DNA of 64,000 bases, taken from contig CBDDOJ010000002.1 in the NCBI GenBank assembly GCA_965231865.1, positions 558,001 to 622,000 on the forward strand, written 5' to 3'. The stretch is from WTGA01 sp965231865. GTDB lineage: Bacteria; Pseudomonadota; Gammaproteobacteria; Arenicellales; Poriferihabitantaceae. The first letter of the stretch is position 1; each line of letters begins with the position of its first letter. Both the position numbers and the translations under genes were made by a program. Of the stretch, positions 8,924 through 17,640 are shown one piece after another. Below the pieces are notes generated by a model that had not been told where the DNA came from, searched no databases, and saw only the letters and a program-made list of their open reading frames with translations.

Positions 8924-9066
8924 TGGATATCCTTTACCTGTTGATCCCCCTGTCGCTTGTCCTGGTAACGGTGCTGGTTGGTGCGGTGATCTGGGCGGTG
9001 CACAGTGGCCAGTTTGATGACCTGACCGGGCCGGCGCACCGGATTCTCGAAGAAGAAGACGAGTAG
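8923..9066 (+). CDS. ccoS: CcoS, cbb3 oxidase maturation protein
   Basis: A GTG start shares its first base with the last base of the ccoI stop codon and gives a 47-residue product. One membrane helix (about residues 4-24) precedes the hallmark HSGQFDDLTGPAHRIL and an acidic end (EEEDE). CcoS is needed to obtain cbb3 oxidase with all its cofactors. The one-base overlap with ccoI and the family's constant ccoI-ccoS pairing make the call firm in spite of the small size. Confidence 0.93.
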   Translation: MDILYLLIPLSLVLVTVLVGAVIWAVHSGQFDDLTGPAHRILEEEDE

Positions 9067-9156
9067 TGGCTGATTTGCATGGAAGGAGGTTGTGCAAAGT
9101 CGGCCTGATCGGGTACATTGAATCCTGTTCGACCAAGAAGATTTCATCCCGTATCC

Positions 9157-9936
9157 ATGCGACTGACCGACCATCAAATTGACGAGTTCAACGAACTCGG
9201 CTACCTGTTTTTCCCGGACATTTTCAACCCGGCGGAAGTGGCCGTACTGAAGAAAGCGGCCACTGTCGTCTATGCCGAGCAGCGCGAAGAAGTCTGGCGG
9301 GAAAGTTCGGGGGCTGCGCGGACCGCTTTTTCGGCACACACGTACAATGAATGCTTCAGAAGGCTCGGTGCGCATCCCCGGTTGATTCATCCTGTGATGT
9401 CCCTGCTGGGGGGGCCGGTATATATCCACCAGTACAAAGTCAATGCAAAAACGGCTTTTGAGGGGGATGTCTGGCAATGGCACCAGGATTATGGCACTTG
9501 GGCAAGAGATGACTGGATGCCGGAACCCAGGGCAATGAATATTGCGGTGTTTGTCGATGATGTGACCGCGGCAAATGGTCCACTGCTCTTTATTCCGGGG
9601 AGCCACAAGCAGGGCGTGGTGGCGGCCGGACACGACCTGGAAACCACCAGTTATCCTCTGTGGACCCTTGACCGGGAAACCGTTGTGCAGCTATACGAGC
9701 AGGGAGGCTGTGTTGCACCCACGGGGAATGCCGGGTCGGTCATCATGTTTTCAAGTCTGCTGGTGCATGCCAGTCCGCCCAATATCAGTCCCATGGATCG
9801 AACCATTGTTTATCTGTCGCTGTGCCATGTCGACAACCACATTCAACGGTTCAAGCGGCCGGAATGGATTGCCCATCGGGACTTTACGGCTATCGAACCA
9901 TTGGCGGACGATACGTTGATGGACCTGGAAGCCTGA
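9157..9936 (+). CDS. phytanoyl-CoA dioxygenase (PhyH) family Fe(II)/2-oxoglutarate oxygenase
   Basis: The ATG at 9157 gives 259 residues and begins MRLTDHQIDEFNELGYLFF, the normal PhyH opening; a TTG 13 codons earlier is less likely. The iron-binding triad is visible as His109-x-Asp111 (WHQDYG) and the distal His near 204 (LLVHASPPN), with an Arg a few residues later (DRTIVYLS) suited to binding 2-oxoglutarate. The substrate cannot be read from sequence; family members hydroxylate fatty acyl-CoA, ectoine, phosphonates and natural products. A SAF-domain oxidoreductase starts 32 bases downstream and probably acts in the same pathway. Confidence 0.88.
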   Translation: MRLTDHQIDEFNELGYLFFPDIFNPAEVAVLKKAATVVYAEQREEVWRESSGAARTAFSAHTYNECFRRLGAHPRLIHPVMSLLGGPVYIHQYKVNAKTAFEGDVWQWHQDYGTWARDDWMPEPRAMNIAVFVDDVTAANGPLLFIPGSHKQGVVAAGHDLETTSYPLWTLDRETVVQLYEQGGCVAPTGNAGSVIMFSSLLVHASPPNISPMDRTIVYLSLCHVDNHIQRFKRPEWIAHRDFTAIEPLADDTLMDLEA

Positions 9937-9968
9937 GACCGGATCATCCGGGCAACGCATTTATTGTC

Positions 9969-11273
9969 ATGTACCTGTATCAGTCCCTGCTGGAAAGGGA
10001 AGCCCGGGGAAACCCGGTTCGGGTGGGCCTGATTGGAGCAGGAAAGTTTGGTTCGATGTTTTTGTCCCAGGTGCCGACCACCCGGGGGCTGTCGGTGACG
10101 AGGATTGCCGATCTGGATGTGGAGCGGGCCGTTCAACAGTGCAGACAGGTCGGATGGGATGAGGACCGGATCGGGAAAACAGGATTCGGTGACAGTGCAG
10201 AACGGCTGATCAAAAGCGATGAGGTCGAGGTGGTGGTGGAGGCAACCGGCCACCCCATTTCCGGTGTCGAGCATGCACTGATGTGTATCGAACAGGGCAA
10301 ACACATCGTCATGGTAAATGTGGAAGCGGATGTCCTGGTTGGACCCTGGTTGGCCCGGCAGGCGGAACAGGCGGGAGTGGTGTATTCCATGGCCTATGGC
10401 GACCAGCCGTCCCTGACATTGGAAATGATTGACTGGGCGCGTGCCTGTGGATTCAAGGTGGTGGCCGCCGGCAAAGGCACCAAATACCTGCCACACTACC
10501 ATGAATCCACCCCGGATACAGTCTGGTCGCACTATGGGTTGACTGCGGAACAGGCCGCCGCCGCCGGGATGCGGGACCAGATGTTCAATTCTTTTCTCGA
10601 TGGGACCAAGTCTGCCATCGAAATGGCGGCCATTGCCAATGCGGCGGACCTGCAAGTGCCTTCGAACGGGCTGGCATTTCCACCCTGCAGTGTGGACGAC
10701 CTTGCCCAGGTATTGCGGCCGAAGGAGCAGGGTGGTCAACTGGAAGTGGAAGGTCAGGTAGAGGTGGTATCCAGCCTGGAACGGGATGGCCGGCCGGTAC
10801 CACGGGATTTGCGCTGGGGGGTGTACTGCGTATTTGAGGCGCCCAATGACTACACGGCGGGTTGTTTTCGCCAGTATGGGATGAATACCGATTCGACCGG
10901 TCGTTACTCGGCCATGTTCAAGCCATTTCATCTCATCGGGCTTGAATTGAATATCTCCATATTCAGTGCGGCACTTCGGCGGCAACCCACCGGTTCGCCG
11001 AGATTATTCAAGGCAGATGTTGCAGCGGTGGCCAAGCGCGACCTGGCGGCAGGAGAAATGCTTGATGGGGAAGGCGGCCATACTGTGTGGGGAAAGCTGC
11101 AACCGGCGAAGACCAGTATTTTGGACCAGTCCCTGCCCATCGGCCTTGCCAGTGATATCCAGATGGTCCGGCCGGTCAGGAAGGGTCAGGTGATTACCCG
11201 TGAATGTGTGGGAGAGGCGGTGTCTTCACCGATTTGGAAATTGCGCGGGAAAATGCTGGATTCATTCCAGTAA
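9969..11273 (+). CDS. NAD(P)-dependent oxidoreductase with C-terminal SAF domain (homoserine dehydrogenase-like)
   Basis: From the ATG at 9969 the product has 434 residues. A Rossmann fingerprint, GLIGAGKFGS, lies near residues 20-29, and AEVVVEATGHP-like strands of the homoserine-dehydrogenase NAD domain follow. The end has a SAF-type domain (AKRDLAAGEML near 358, SDIQMVRPVRKGQVITREC). Proteins of this architecture are often mislabelled as flagellar FlgA because of the SAF domain; no flagellar role is suggested. The substrate is unknown. Pairing with the PhyH gene suggests oxidation and then reduction of a small hydroxylated carbon compound, which is inference. Confidence 0.82.
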   Translation: MYLYQSLLEREARGNPVRVGLIGAGKFGSMFLSQVPTTRGLSVTRIADLDVERAVQQCRQVGWDEDRIGKTGFGDSAERLIKSDEVEVVVEATGHPISGVEHALMCIEQGKHIVMVNVEADVLVGPWLARQAEQAGVVYSMAYGDQPSLTLEMIDWARACGFKVVAAGKGTKYLPHYHESTPDTVWSHYGLTAEQAAAAGMRDQMFNSFLDGTKSAIEMAAIANAADLQVPSNGLAFPPCSVDDLAQVLRPKEQGGQLEVEGQVEVVSSLERDGRPVPRDLRWGVYCVFEAPNDYTAGCFRQYGMNTDSTGRYSAMFKPFHLIGLELNISIFSAALRRQPTGSPRLFKADVAAVAKRDLAAGEMLDGEGGHTVWGKLQPAKTSILDQSLPIGLASDIQMVRPVRKGQVITRECVGEAVSSPIWKLRGKMLDSFQ

Positions 11274-11635
11274 TGGGGGTCCATGGGACTTGTCCCGCGG
11301 TGCCCGGTCGCAACTATGCAAGCATTCGGATCGGCTGTGCTTCCAGTCGCCATGCCGAGCCGCGTCCTGTTCCACGGTGTGCGCTGGCGCATACTCCGTC
11401 TCTACCACGACGGGTTGTGCATTCAATCGTCCGCATATCGGTTATCCATGGGTTCCGCGATCACCTTGTCTTCTTCCAAGTCCTTGATAACTTGTGTTTG
11501 GAGTACATCCGGTCAATATGAACATGGATAAGACGTGAATCAATAGTCTATTCCTAATCACAATTTTCACTCCAACTTCCAAACCTGACGCAATTTTTTC
11601 ATGGTCGGCCTCGATTTCCTCAGAATCAGAATCAT
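11274..11635. other. 362-base gap at the edge of the restriction region
   Basis: No convincing gene on either strand. The base composition changes within the gap from the GC-rich style of the upstream genes to the AT-richer style of the restriction operon, so it probably holds the insertion boundary. No repeat, tRNA or integrase site was recognised. Confidence 0.4.
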
Positions 11636-12673
11636 TTACTCCACTACCTCAGCGACTACCCATATTCTCTTCAGGGGCAGTTCTGTCTTTATTCCCTCAT
11701 CCAATTTGTCATAGTACGCAAGTACCTGACCGATAAGGTCTCCTTGATCCCAAAGGCGCACCCGGAAGAATTGTGTCGCTTTTTCCCTGTCCACGCTGGA
11801 TTTGAATCCACCCCAGGACACCAGCAAACCATGTGTTGCATTAACGTTTGCCATCACGCCAATCAGCTGATCAAGCGTCGGACGATCCAATGGAGAATCC
11901 CCTGACTTTACCTGTACACAAATACGTGGTTCGCCAAAACCCATCGGGTCAGGTGCAGCCAGAATGTCGATGCCCTTGTCCGGTCCCTCCGGGCCCAGGA
12001 AAGTAGAGTACCCTCTAGCCCGGAGCACTGCATCAACAAGTCGGGCCATACCGTGTCCCTGAAACCGAGCAATGATCAGTTTTGCAATCTGGTCACGAGC
12101 AGCCTGAGTCAAATCCTCCAATACCTCACCGGCCTCACCCTCTTCCTCTTTCACTAGCTTCTTTACGTTCGGTATCGTGCCGGATGACTTCCATTCATTC
12201 GTGGCCATAGCATGAATCCGTTGCTCGGCATCGTTACGGCTCACTTGGCAAACGGTCATGAAGGCACCAAAGGAATAGAGTAAATCCTGGTCGAAGTTAG
12301 TGCGTGGTACATCCTGCACAATCCATTCGATTTCCCGGTAGTGAAAAAACGGGTCCTCGCCATCGTGATTGAAGGTGTAATCCCCTTTCACCTTCGCCAC
12401 ATGGATGGCGGGCTTCTGTTTGCTGGGCAGCACAATCCAATCATCCTTATCCATTACTTGACTGAATGCCCAGATTTGACCGAGATGATTTGTGATCCGA
12501 CCCTTGGGATTATCGGGATAAACCTCCTCCAATTTTGTGCGAAGTTGCCCACGATTCTTCAGCACAGCCAAATCATGCGAGAGATCATTCCAGGTGAGAT
12601 AGATTCGGTTCTCATCCAGAAATTTATTTTCATATTCGCCGTATGCACCGGCACGCACTAACCATAGAGCCAT
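11636..12673 (-). CDS. Mrr-like restriction endonuclease with PUA/EVE-like N-terminal domain
   Basis: This 345-residue protein has a C-terminal PD-(D/E)xK nuclease of the Mrr type: the catalytic Asp in DKGIDIL is near 236 and QVK is at 254-256 (ICVQVKSG). The first 130 residues (WLVRAGAYGEYENKFLDENR, YLTWNDLSHDLA, then a WIVLPSKQKPAIHVAKVKG strand set) resemble PUA/EVE-like modules that read modified bases, so a type IV, modification-dependent activity is possible but not proven. The start has a strong GGAGG seven bases upstream, lying inside a small upstream ORF. It is the last gene of the minus-strand restriction operon. Confidence 0.82.
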   Translation of the reverse strand: MALWLVRAGAYGEYENKFLDENRIYLTWNDLSHDLAVLKNRGQLRTKLEEVYPDNPKGRITNHLGQIWAFSQVMDKDDWIVLPSKQKPAIHVAKVKGDYTFNHDGEDPFFHYREIEWIVQDVPRTNFDQDLLYSFGAFMTVCQVSRNDAEQRIHAMATNEWKSSGTIPNVKKLVKEEEGEAGEVLEDLTQAARDQIAKLIIARFQGHGMARLVDAVLRARGYSTFLGPEGPDKGIDILAAPDPMGFGEPRICVQVKSGDSPLDRPTLDQLIGVMANVNATHGLLVSWGGFKSSVDREKATQFFRVRLWDQGDLIGQVLAYYDKLDEGIKTELPLKRIWVVAEVVE

Positions 12674-12780
12674 TGAGTTACCTCCGAAAATTGAACATCT
12701 CTGCGGAATAATTCTTCGCGCCGATTCAATACGTCCTGAACGATGCCTTCATTATCGAATAAATCGGCTGGTAAAATCAT
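12658..12780 (-). CDS. small ORF overlapping the start of the Mrr-like gene
   Basis: This 40-residue frame runs from ATG at 12780 to TAG at 12658-12660 and overlaps the Mrr-like gene by 16 bases. The product is charged and probably helical in the middle (VLNRREELFRRDV). It contains the GGAGG that serves the nuclease start, so translation of the small ORF would run into that ribosome site, as in a leader peptide or a tiny coupled gene. No family was recognised. The alternative is chance. Confidence 0.4.
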   Translation of the reverse strand: MILPADLFDNEGIVQDVLNRREELFRRDVQFSEVTQWLYG

Positions 12781-12838
12781 CTTCCGGGGCCATCGGTCAC
12801 ATCAGTTCAGAAGACTATAGGAACTGTTGGAGTGCCGC

Positions 12839-13072
12839 TTAAAATACACGGCATGACTTCCGGATTTCCGAAATGGTACTTTGGCAGAAAATTATTCTAC
12901 GTCCGATAACTCCAGCCTGGACAGGCACGACGAAAGGCCGCAACATGAAACCCTCGGGAAGTGCACCCCGTTCGATTGCACGATGCATATCATCCACAAT
13001 ATCGGTCACTTCCATTTGTGTTCCGTTACGATCAATATTGTTCCACCACTTATCTGAACAGTCTGAAGCCAA
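12839..13072 (-). CDS. hypothetical 77-residue protein after DUF429 gene
   Basis: The TTG start at 13072 follows the DUF429 stop by 15 bases and has AGGAGG about 11 bases upstream. The product begins with polar residues (DKWWNNIDRNG) and has a helix-like EVTDIVDDMHRAIERGAL and a hydrophobic strand (FVVPVQAGVIGRRIIF). I do not recognise a family. Its place and ribosome site support it as a real small member of the restriction operon; function is unknown. Confidence 0.5.
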   Translation of the reverse strand: MASDCSDKWWNNIDRNGTQMEVTDIVDDMHRAIERGALPEGFMLRPFVVPVQAGVIGRRIIFCQSTISEIRKSCRVF

Positions 13073-13087
13073 GGATAGAGCCGCCTC

Positions 13088-13921
13088 CTACTTGCACTCA
13101 ACTCCTTGGTCGTTGGCAGCTGTGTTGAGACGCCCTGCCGTTTCACGGGATACGGGTGTCACAATGTAGCCGCTCTCAAGGTCGCCGAGCAACAAGGAAT
13201 CGGAACGCTCGCAGGCGAGCCAGACATATCCGATTATGGCACAGACCACCGAGTCCAATTGATCTTGGTGGCCCTTGGATGGGTTGGTTTTAGTGAAGAA
13301 TCTCATACACCATTCCGAGCATTCTTCCAGTCCCAAACCCCGCGCTGTAACGGCCATCGCTTTGACGACATTATCCCAGTCTGATACACGGAACTTCTTG
13401 CGATTCTTCGGGTTGTACTTCGGAGCGCAATGACGGTCGGCAAAGGAAGTGTGGAGCCCGGGGAGTGCGAGTGCCGGGAATACCTCTATCAGGAACAACC
13501 CAGAGTCAGCATTTCTGGCAAGCTCTGGGTTGTCTTCGGCTCCCAAGTACTCTTTGAACTGCCAGATTGGAGCCTTGTCACCAAACATGTCCTCTTTCCC
13601 CTTGTTGGCAGGCTGGACACCTCCTCCCGTGTAGGAAAGAACAGACGCAGCGATACGTTCTGCAGGTCGCATCCCCGTTGCATTCGGCACAATGGTTGGC
13701 TGGTCAATTGCGACGACTGTACGCCCATCGGGTACCCTGAAGTGTTCTATGCAACACAAGGCTTCACTGAACTTAACGAGCTGTGGCGGATTGAAGCTGA
13801 CTCGCCCGCAGTCGTCGAATGACAGCGTACAGATAGCACCAGGGTTTCTGTCAGTCCACGCCGAGTCGAAACCGATTATGACCGTGCTGGTCAGTGGAAT
13901 GATGGTGGTTGGTTGGGACAC
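13088..13921 (-). CDS. DUF429 family protein, RNase H-fold nuclease-like
   Basis: This 277-residue protein has an early acidic strand (VIIGFDSAWTDRNPGAIC), a later TVVAIDQPT with a second acidic residue and HQDQLDSVVCAIIGYV with a third, the arrangement that led DUF429 to be grouped with RNase H-like nucleases. No activity is established for most members. It lies 96 bases after the AlwI-family endonuclease gene on the same strand and is followed by a 77-residue gene, so it appears to belong to the defence operon. Role in restriction is inference. Confidence 0.75.
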   Translation of the reverse strand: MSQPTTIIPLTSTVIIGFDSAWTDRNPGAICTLSFDDCGRVSFNPPQLVKFSEALCCIEHFRVPDGRTVVAIDQPTIVPNATGMRPAERIAASVLSYTGGGVQPANKGKEDMFGDKAPIWQFKEYLGAEDNPELARNADSGLFLIEVFPALALPGLHTSFADRHCAPKYNPKNRKKFRVSDWDNVVKAMAVTARGLGLEECSEWCMRFFTKTNPSKGHQDQLDSVVCAIIGYVWLACERSDSLLLGDLESGYIVTPVSRETAGRLNTAANDQGVECK

Positions 13922-14017
13922 GAATCCTTACATTTTCAAATTATTTTCAGGAAGGAGAGGTCTGTCTGACACTACTGCAATACACCGATTCCAAAGCAAG
14001 AGGCCTTTAATGCGATT

Positions 14018-15760
14018 TTATGTTTCAATTGCCACAACTCGTTGTATGATTGAATCGATTGACTTCTTCCATTCCGGTGCATCCTGGTTGGCTTTGGCCC
14101 TGCATTGAAGCATTATCTGTTGCAAGAGACCAGGCATGTCCGCAAGACGACTTTGACTAGATGACAAGAAACTTTTAAACCCCGACAGTGGGATAGGAAC
14201 GATATCAAGGGACAATTTGCTATCGTCTGGCAGATACCAGTCACCGTAACGGAAAGTGTTGGCTGTGTTACTGTCGATTTGAACTGCTATGAATAGCCCA
14301 TAGACTTGTTTCCCTGTTTCTTTTTCGACATATTGCGCCACATGCCGACGGACAGGTTCGCCCTCGGCTGCTTCCTGCCGCGATGAAGCAGTCAGGGTGA
14401 CTTCCACAACGACAATAATGTCCTCGAACTCAAAAACCATATCCGGACCACCACTGGGAGCACAATGTACAGGTAAAAAATCCTGATCTATTTGGAATCG
14501 TCTCGATTCCCATGGCATATTGCAAAGGCTGCTGACTGCAAGAAAAGCTCGCCATACCGCCCATTCGAGGTAGGCCGGGCGCTCACCTTTTGGAGCGGAC
14601 ACAGATGTTCCATCCGGCAATTTGACGCTCGTGTTGTTAGAGATAGCTTCCAACCAAGCCATGATTTCTTCCAGTTTTTTGGGTTGCTCGTTAGCATACT
14701 CTTGTTCAGCAAGCTGCAAAATCTTGGCCTCCAACTCGTGACGCTTGTTTTCAAGATCGTTGGGGGGTGTCTTATCGGAAGGTATCTGTTCATGAACACC
14801 CTGCATCCTGAGTTGTTCAACCAAGTCACACACTACGGTACGGGAAAATATTGCATCATCGGTCGGCAGTTGCGCACCAGACCATAATGCATGTAGATAT
14901 GCCTTGTCATCCAACGCAGCTTCTTCTTCACACAACAGGGCCGCTAGTCGTCTACGGGCTGGAGAAAGCACAATTCCACGACCCGAAGCACGGAAAATGC
15001 TGGTGGCTTTCAGGTAGCGGAAAGACAGGTCGGCATAGTCATTCAGAGTGCTAGCTTCGCGTTTGATTTCTTTTGCCACATGGTCGTAAAAACCACGATC
15101 ATACTGTCGGACATTGCCTTTAGCCTTTTTCCGGCCTACCCGAAAATCAACGATTTTCTGTACAGTACTATCAATGCCGTCCACCGGTGTTGCTGTTTGG
15201 ACAAACAACGCGAACTCATTGAACCTTATAATCCCTTCCTGCCCGGATTCGTCCAGTCTGTGTATTACACGCAAGGTGAAAAGAAGTGGCGAAAACCTCT
15301 CCCCGTCATAGCGGGCTTCAATTACCGACGGAATGCGATAGCTTGTCAACGATCGCAAAAAACATTCTTGCTGTGCGGTGATGATCTCTGATTGTGCCAG
15401 ACGGGAGCCATTCGGCGTGATTTCATAGGGTCGGCCTGATAACTCCTTGATTTCTTTCGTCATCAATGCCAGTGAAGGATCGAGCTTTCCGCTCTTGATG
15501 CCTCTGGACAACTGAGGAGTTATAAAACCAAGTTGCGAAAGCGCAGAACGCCATTTCCGACCCAGGTCGTCTGCGATCCTCCCATCGGCAATACGTGGAG
15601 CATGAAGTATGCCTGCATTGTGCAGAAGAACAGCAAAGCGGTTTTCCTGCTCCTTCCCAGATATGTTGCCATTGAAAGGTGAACTCTGCAAAACACGCAA
15701 TGCATCGCGTAGACGGTAAGGTGTGCGAACCGTTGTGTTGCCTATATGCCAGAGTATCAT
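14018..15760 (-). CDS. AlwI family type IIS restriction endonuclease
   Basis: This 580-residue protein resembles the AlwI/PleI/MlyI family: an N-terminal target-recognition part with ITPNGSRLAQ and FTLRVIHRLDESG-like stretches and a C-terminal nuclease with Pro-Asp at about 439-440 (GGPDMVFEFED) followed by Glu-Val-Thr at about 453-455, the EVT replacing the usual ExK. The AlwI prototype cuts outside GGATC. The ATG overlaps the methyltransferase stop as ATGA, so the two are coupled. The cognate sequence of this enzyme cannot be told from sequence alone, but a fused two-domain adenine methyltransferase fits an asymmetric site. Confidence 0.85.
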   Translation of the reverse strand: MILWHIGNTTVRTPYRLRDALRVLQSSPFNGNISGKEQENRFAVLLHNAGILHAPRIADGRIADDLGRKWRSALSQLGFITPQLSRGIKSGKLDPSLALMTKEIKELSGRPYEITPNGSRLAQSEIITAQQECFLRSLTSYRIPSVIEARYDGERFSPLLFTLRVIHRLDESGQEGIIRFNEFALFVQTATPVDGIDSTVQKIVDFRVGRKKAKGNVRQYDRGFYDHVAKEIKREASTLNDYADLSFRYLKATSIFRASGRGIVLSPARRRLAALLCEEEAALDDKAYLHALWSGAQLPTDDAIFSRTVVCDLVEQLRMQGVHEQIPSDKTPPNDLENKRHELEAKILQLAEQEYANEQPKKLEEIMAWLEAISNNTSVKLPDGTSVSAPKGERPAYLEWAVWRAFLAVSSLCNMPWESRRFQIDQDFLPVHCAPSGGPDMVFEFEDIIVVVEVTLTASSRQEAAEGEPVRRHVAQYVEKETGKQVYGLFIAVQIDSNTANTFRYGDWYLPDDSKLSLDIVPIPLSGFKSFLSSSQSRLADMPGLLQQIMLQCRAKANQDAPEWKKSIDSIIQRVVAIET

Positions 15761-17640
15761 CAGAAACCCACAAACAAATATTCCTGTACTTCGTTTCTGT
15801 TATCACCGCGCTGATTCCCGAAGCTGTATCGGTAATCAATGTCGATCACCTCGACATGCCTCTTGTACTTGGATATCAGCGATATGATTTCCTCACGGGT
15901 GGGCAGCGAATTGGAGGAATAAGAGACAAGTAGAATACTGTCACTCAGGCGCTTGAATAGTTTGTCAAAAGCATCTTCGGATCCAGAACGCGAACTGAAT
16001 GGAGTCGGATAACTTTTAAATTTCTTGGTCTTGGTATGCCATTGCATATCTACTCCTTCCCAATTCCGAGCTAGCCCTTCAACAAAATGGTAGCGCCGGA
16101 CATACTCGTTATCCGAAAGGGGACTGTAATAAGGGGGATCGATATAGACAAGATCGGCCTTGAAACGCGTTGTCATGGCATCGCCATGACGCGCGCGATT
16201 CTGTCGACCATTGTCAAAGACAGCGGCATTTATCAATGCTGCGGCATTACGAATTTGCTCCTCCATACTCATACGAAGGTCGGTCCGCCCATCATCGTAG
16301 CGCATTCCTGTATATGTAAATATACCCCGGGCACGTTTTTTCAGGCAGGCGCGAATGAGGGCAGACATGGCAATGGCACGTTTCTGTTTGTTCGATAATT
16401 TTTTGAGATTAGAGCGAACCAGATCAATAACAGCGTTCTCCTTGTCCGTATAGTACAGCCCCTCATAGGTCTCCTGAACAAAACGGCAGGCATTGGAATT
16501 GGGTGAAAACAACCGGTCAATTTCCCTTTCTGTGAGAGTATGGCTATTGTTTGCGATCATGGCTTCAGAAAGCGTTGCACTCATGGCCATATAATCGTTA
16601 GAGAAAACCTGCTTCTCCATGGTTTTGAATAGGTATCCTACTACGCCGGATCCCGAAAAGAGATCTAGGGCAGAATCGAAATGGAAGTGGGAAGCTACAT
16701 CTTGAATATATGGTAACAGCTTTTCTTTCGAACCCATGAATCGGGTCGGCGGATAAGCGAGAGCCTTTTTATTCACAGGGATCGGAACTCCACGGATCGT
16801 AAAACGTGGATAGGGCTTGACGGTTACAATCACATCCTCACCGGTGCGGGTTTGTGCTTTCGAGCTGATATTGCGGCGGGTATTGATTACCTCAATCTCG
16901 TAAGGTTCGTATAGCTCATGGACAAGCTGATGATTGGAATTGGTCAGCACAACATAACAGCCCACTTTTTGCAGTCTGGCCACTTCCTCTGCCAACTCCC
17001 GATGATCTTCATCATAGAACTGTTCCTTGGTATAACGCTTAAAATCCGCATATTTGGACACTGGCAAATAAGGGGGATCGAGGAACACAAAATCACCCGG
17101 ACGGGCTGCTTTGGCGAGAACCTCCTTGTAATCACCGCATTCAATTTCGATGCCCTGTAAGGCATCGGATGCTGCTCTGAGCGCCTCGGGATGGCAGATA
17201 CGCGGGTTCTTGTAGCGACCAAACGGTACATTGAATTGTCCTTTCTTGTTCACTCGGTAGAGCCCATTGAAACATGTGCGATTCAGGTAGATAGTGCGAG
17301 CTGCAGCATATTCTTTCTCCAGATTCGAGAACTGCAGCCCCCTGATTTCGTAGAAATCCACCTCGGTGTTCTTGAATATACTTAAATGCTTGATGACCAA
17401 TTCGACATTATCAGCAAGGCAGTTGTAAAGATTGATTAATTCTGGGTTTGAATCGGCAATGATGCCTGCGCGAGGTCGCATGGCAAAAAACATGGCCCCG
17501 CCGCCGATAAAGGGTTCGATATAGCGATTGAAACTGGTAGGCGCCTTGGCTGTGAGCTCGCCGAGAAGCTGGGTTTTACCGCCCGCCCATTTCAACACTG
17601 GTCTAGCAAGATCAATGTTATCACCGGGTTGAACTCTCAT
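15760..17640 (-). CDS. fused double DNA adenine methyltransferase (two D12/Dam-class domains)
   Basis: From ATG at 17640 (AAGAAGGG nine bases upstream) the product has 626 residues with two complete methyltransferases. Domain 1 has WAGGKTQLL, EPFIGGGAMFF (AdoMet pocket) and DPPY at 188-191. Domain 2 has RFMGSKEKLLPYI, DLFSGSGVVGY and DPPY at 501-504. Tandem D12 domains are known from type IIS systems such as FokI, where each domain modifies one strand of an asymmetric site. It precedes and overlaps the AlwI-family nuclease gene, so it is the protective half of that system. An in-frame start 21 codons upstream is less likely. Confidence 0.93.
   Translation of the reverse strand: MRVQPGDNIDLARPVLKWAGGKTQLLGELTAKAPTSFNRYIEPFIGGGAMFFAMRPRAGIIADSNPELINLYNCLADNVELVIKHLSIFKNTEVDFYEIRGLQFSNLEKEYAAARTIYLNRTCFNGLYRVNKKGQFNVPFGRYKNPRICHPEALRAASDALQGIEIECGDYKEVLAKAARPGDFVFLDPPYLPVSKYADFKRYTKEQFYDEDHRELAEEVARLQKVGCYVVLTNSNHQLVHELYEPYEIEVINTRRNISSKAQTRTGEDVIVTVKPYPRFTIRGVPIPVNKKALAYPPTRFMGSKEKLLPYIQDVASHFHFDSALDLFSGSGVVGYLFKTMEKQVFSNDYMAMSATLSEAMIANNSHTLTEREIDRLFSPNSNACRFVQETYEGLYYTDKENAVIDLVRSNLKKLSNKQKRAIAMSALIRACLKKRARGIFTYTGMRYDDGRTDLRMSMEEQIRNAAALINAAVFDNGRQNRARHGDAMTTRFKADLVYIDPPYYSPLSDNEYVRRYHFVEGLARNWEGVDMQWHTKTKKFKSYPTPFSSRSGSEDAFDKLFKRLSDSILLVSYSSNSLPTREEIISLISKYKRHVEVIDIDYRYSFGNQRGDNRNEVQEYLFVGF

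Noticed and set aside
11204..11531. Several plus-strand frames of 80-105 codons after the SAF oxidoreductase
   Set aside because: All three frames are open by chance in GC-rich DNA; none has motifs or a ribosome site.
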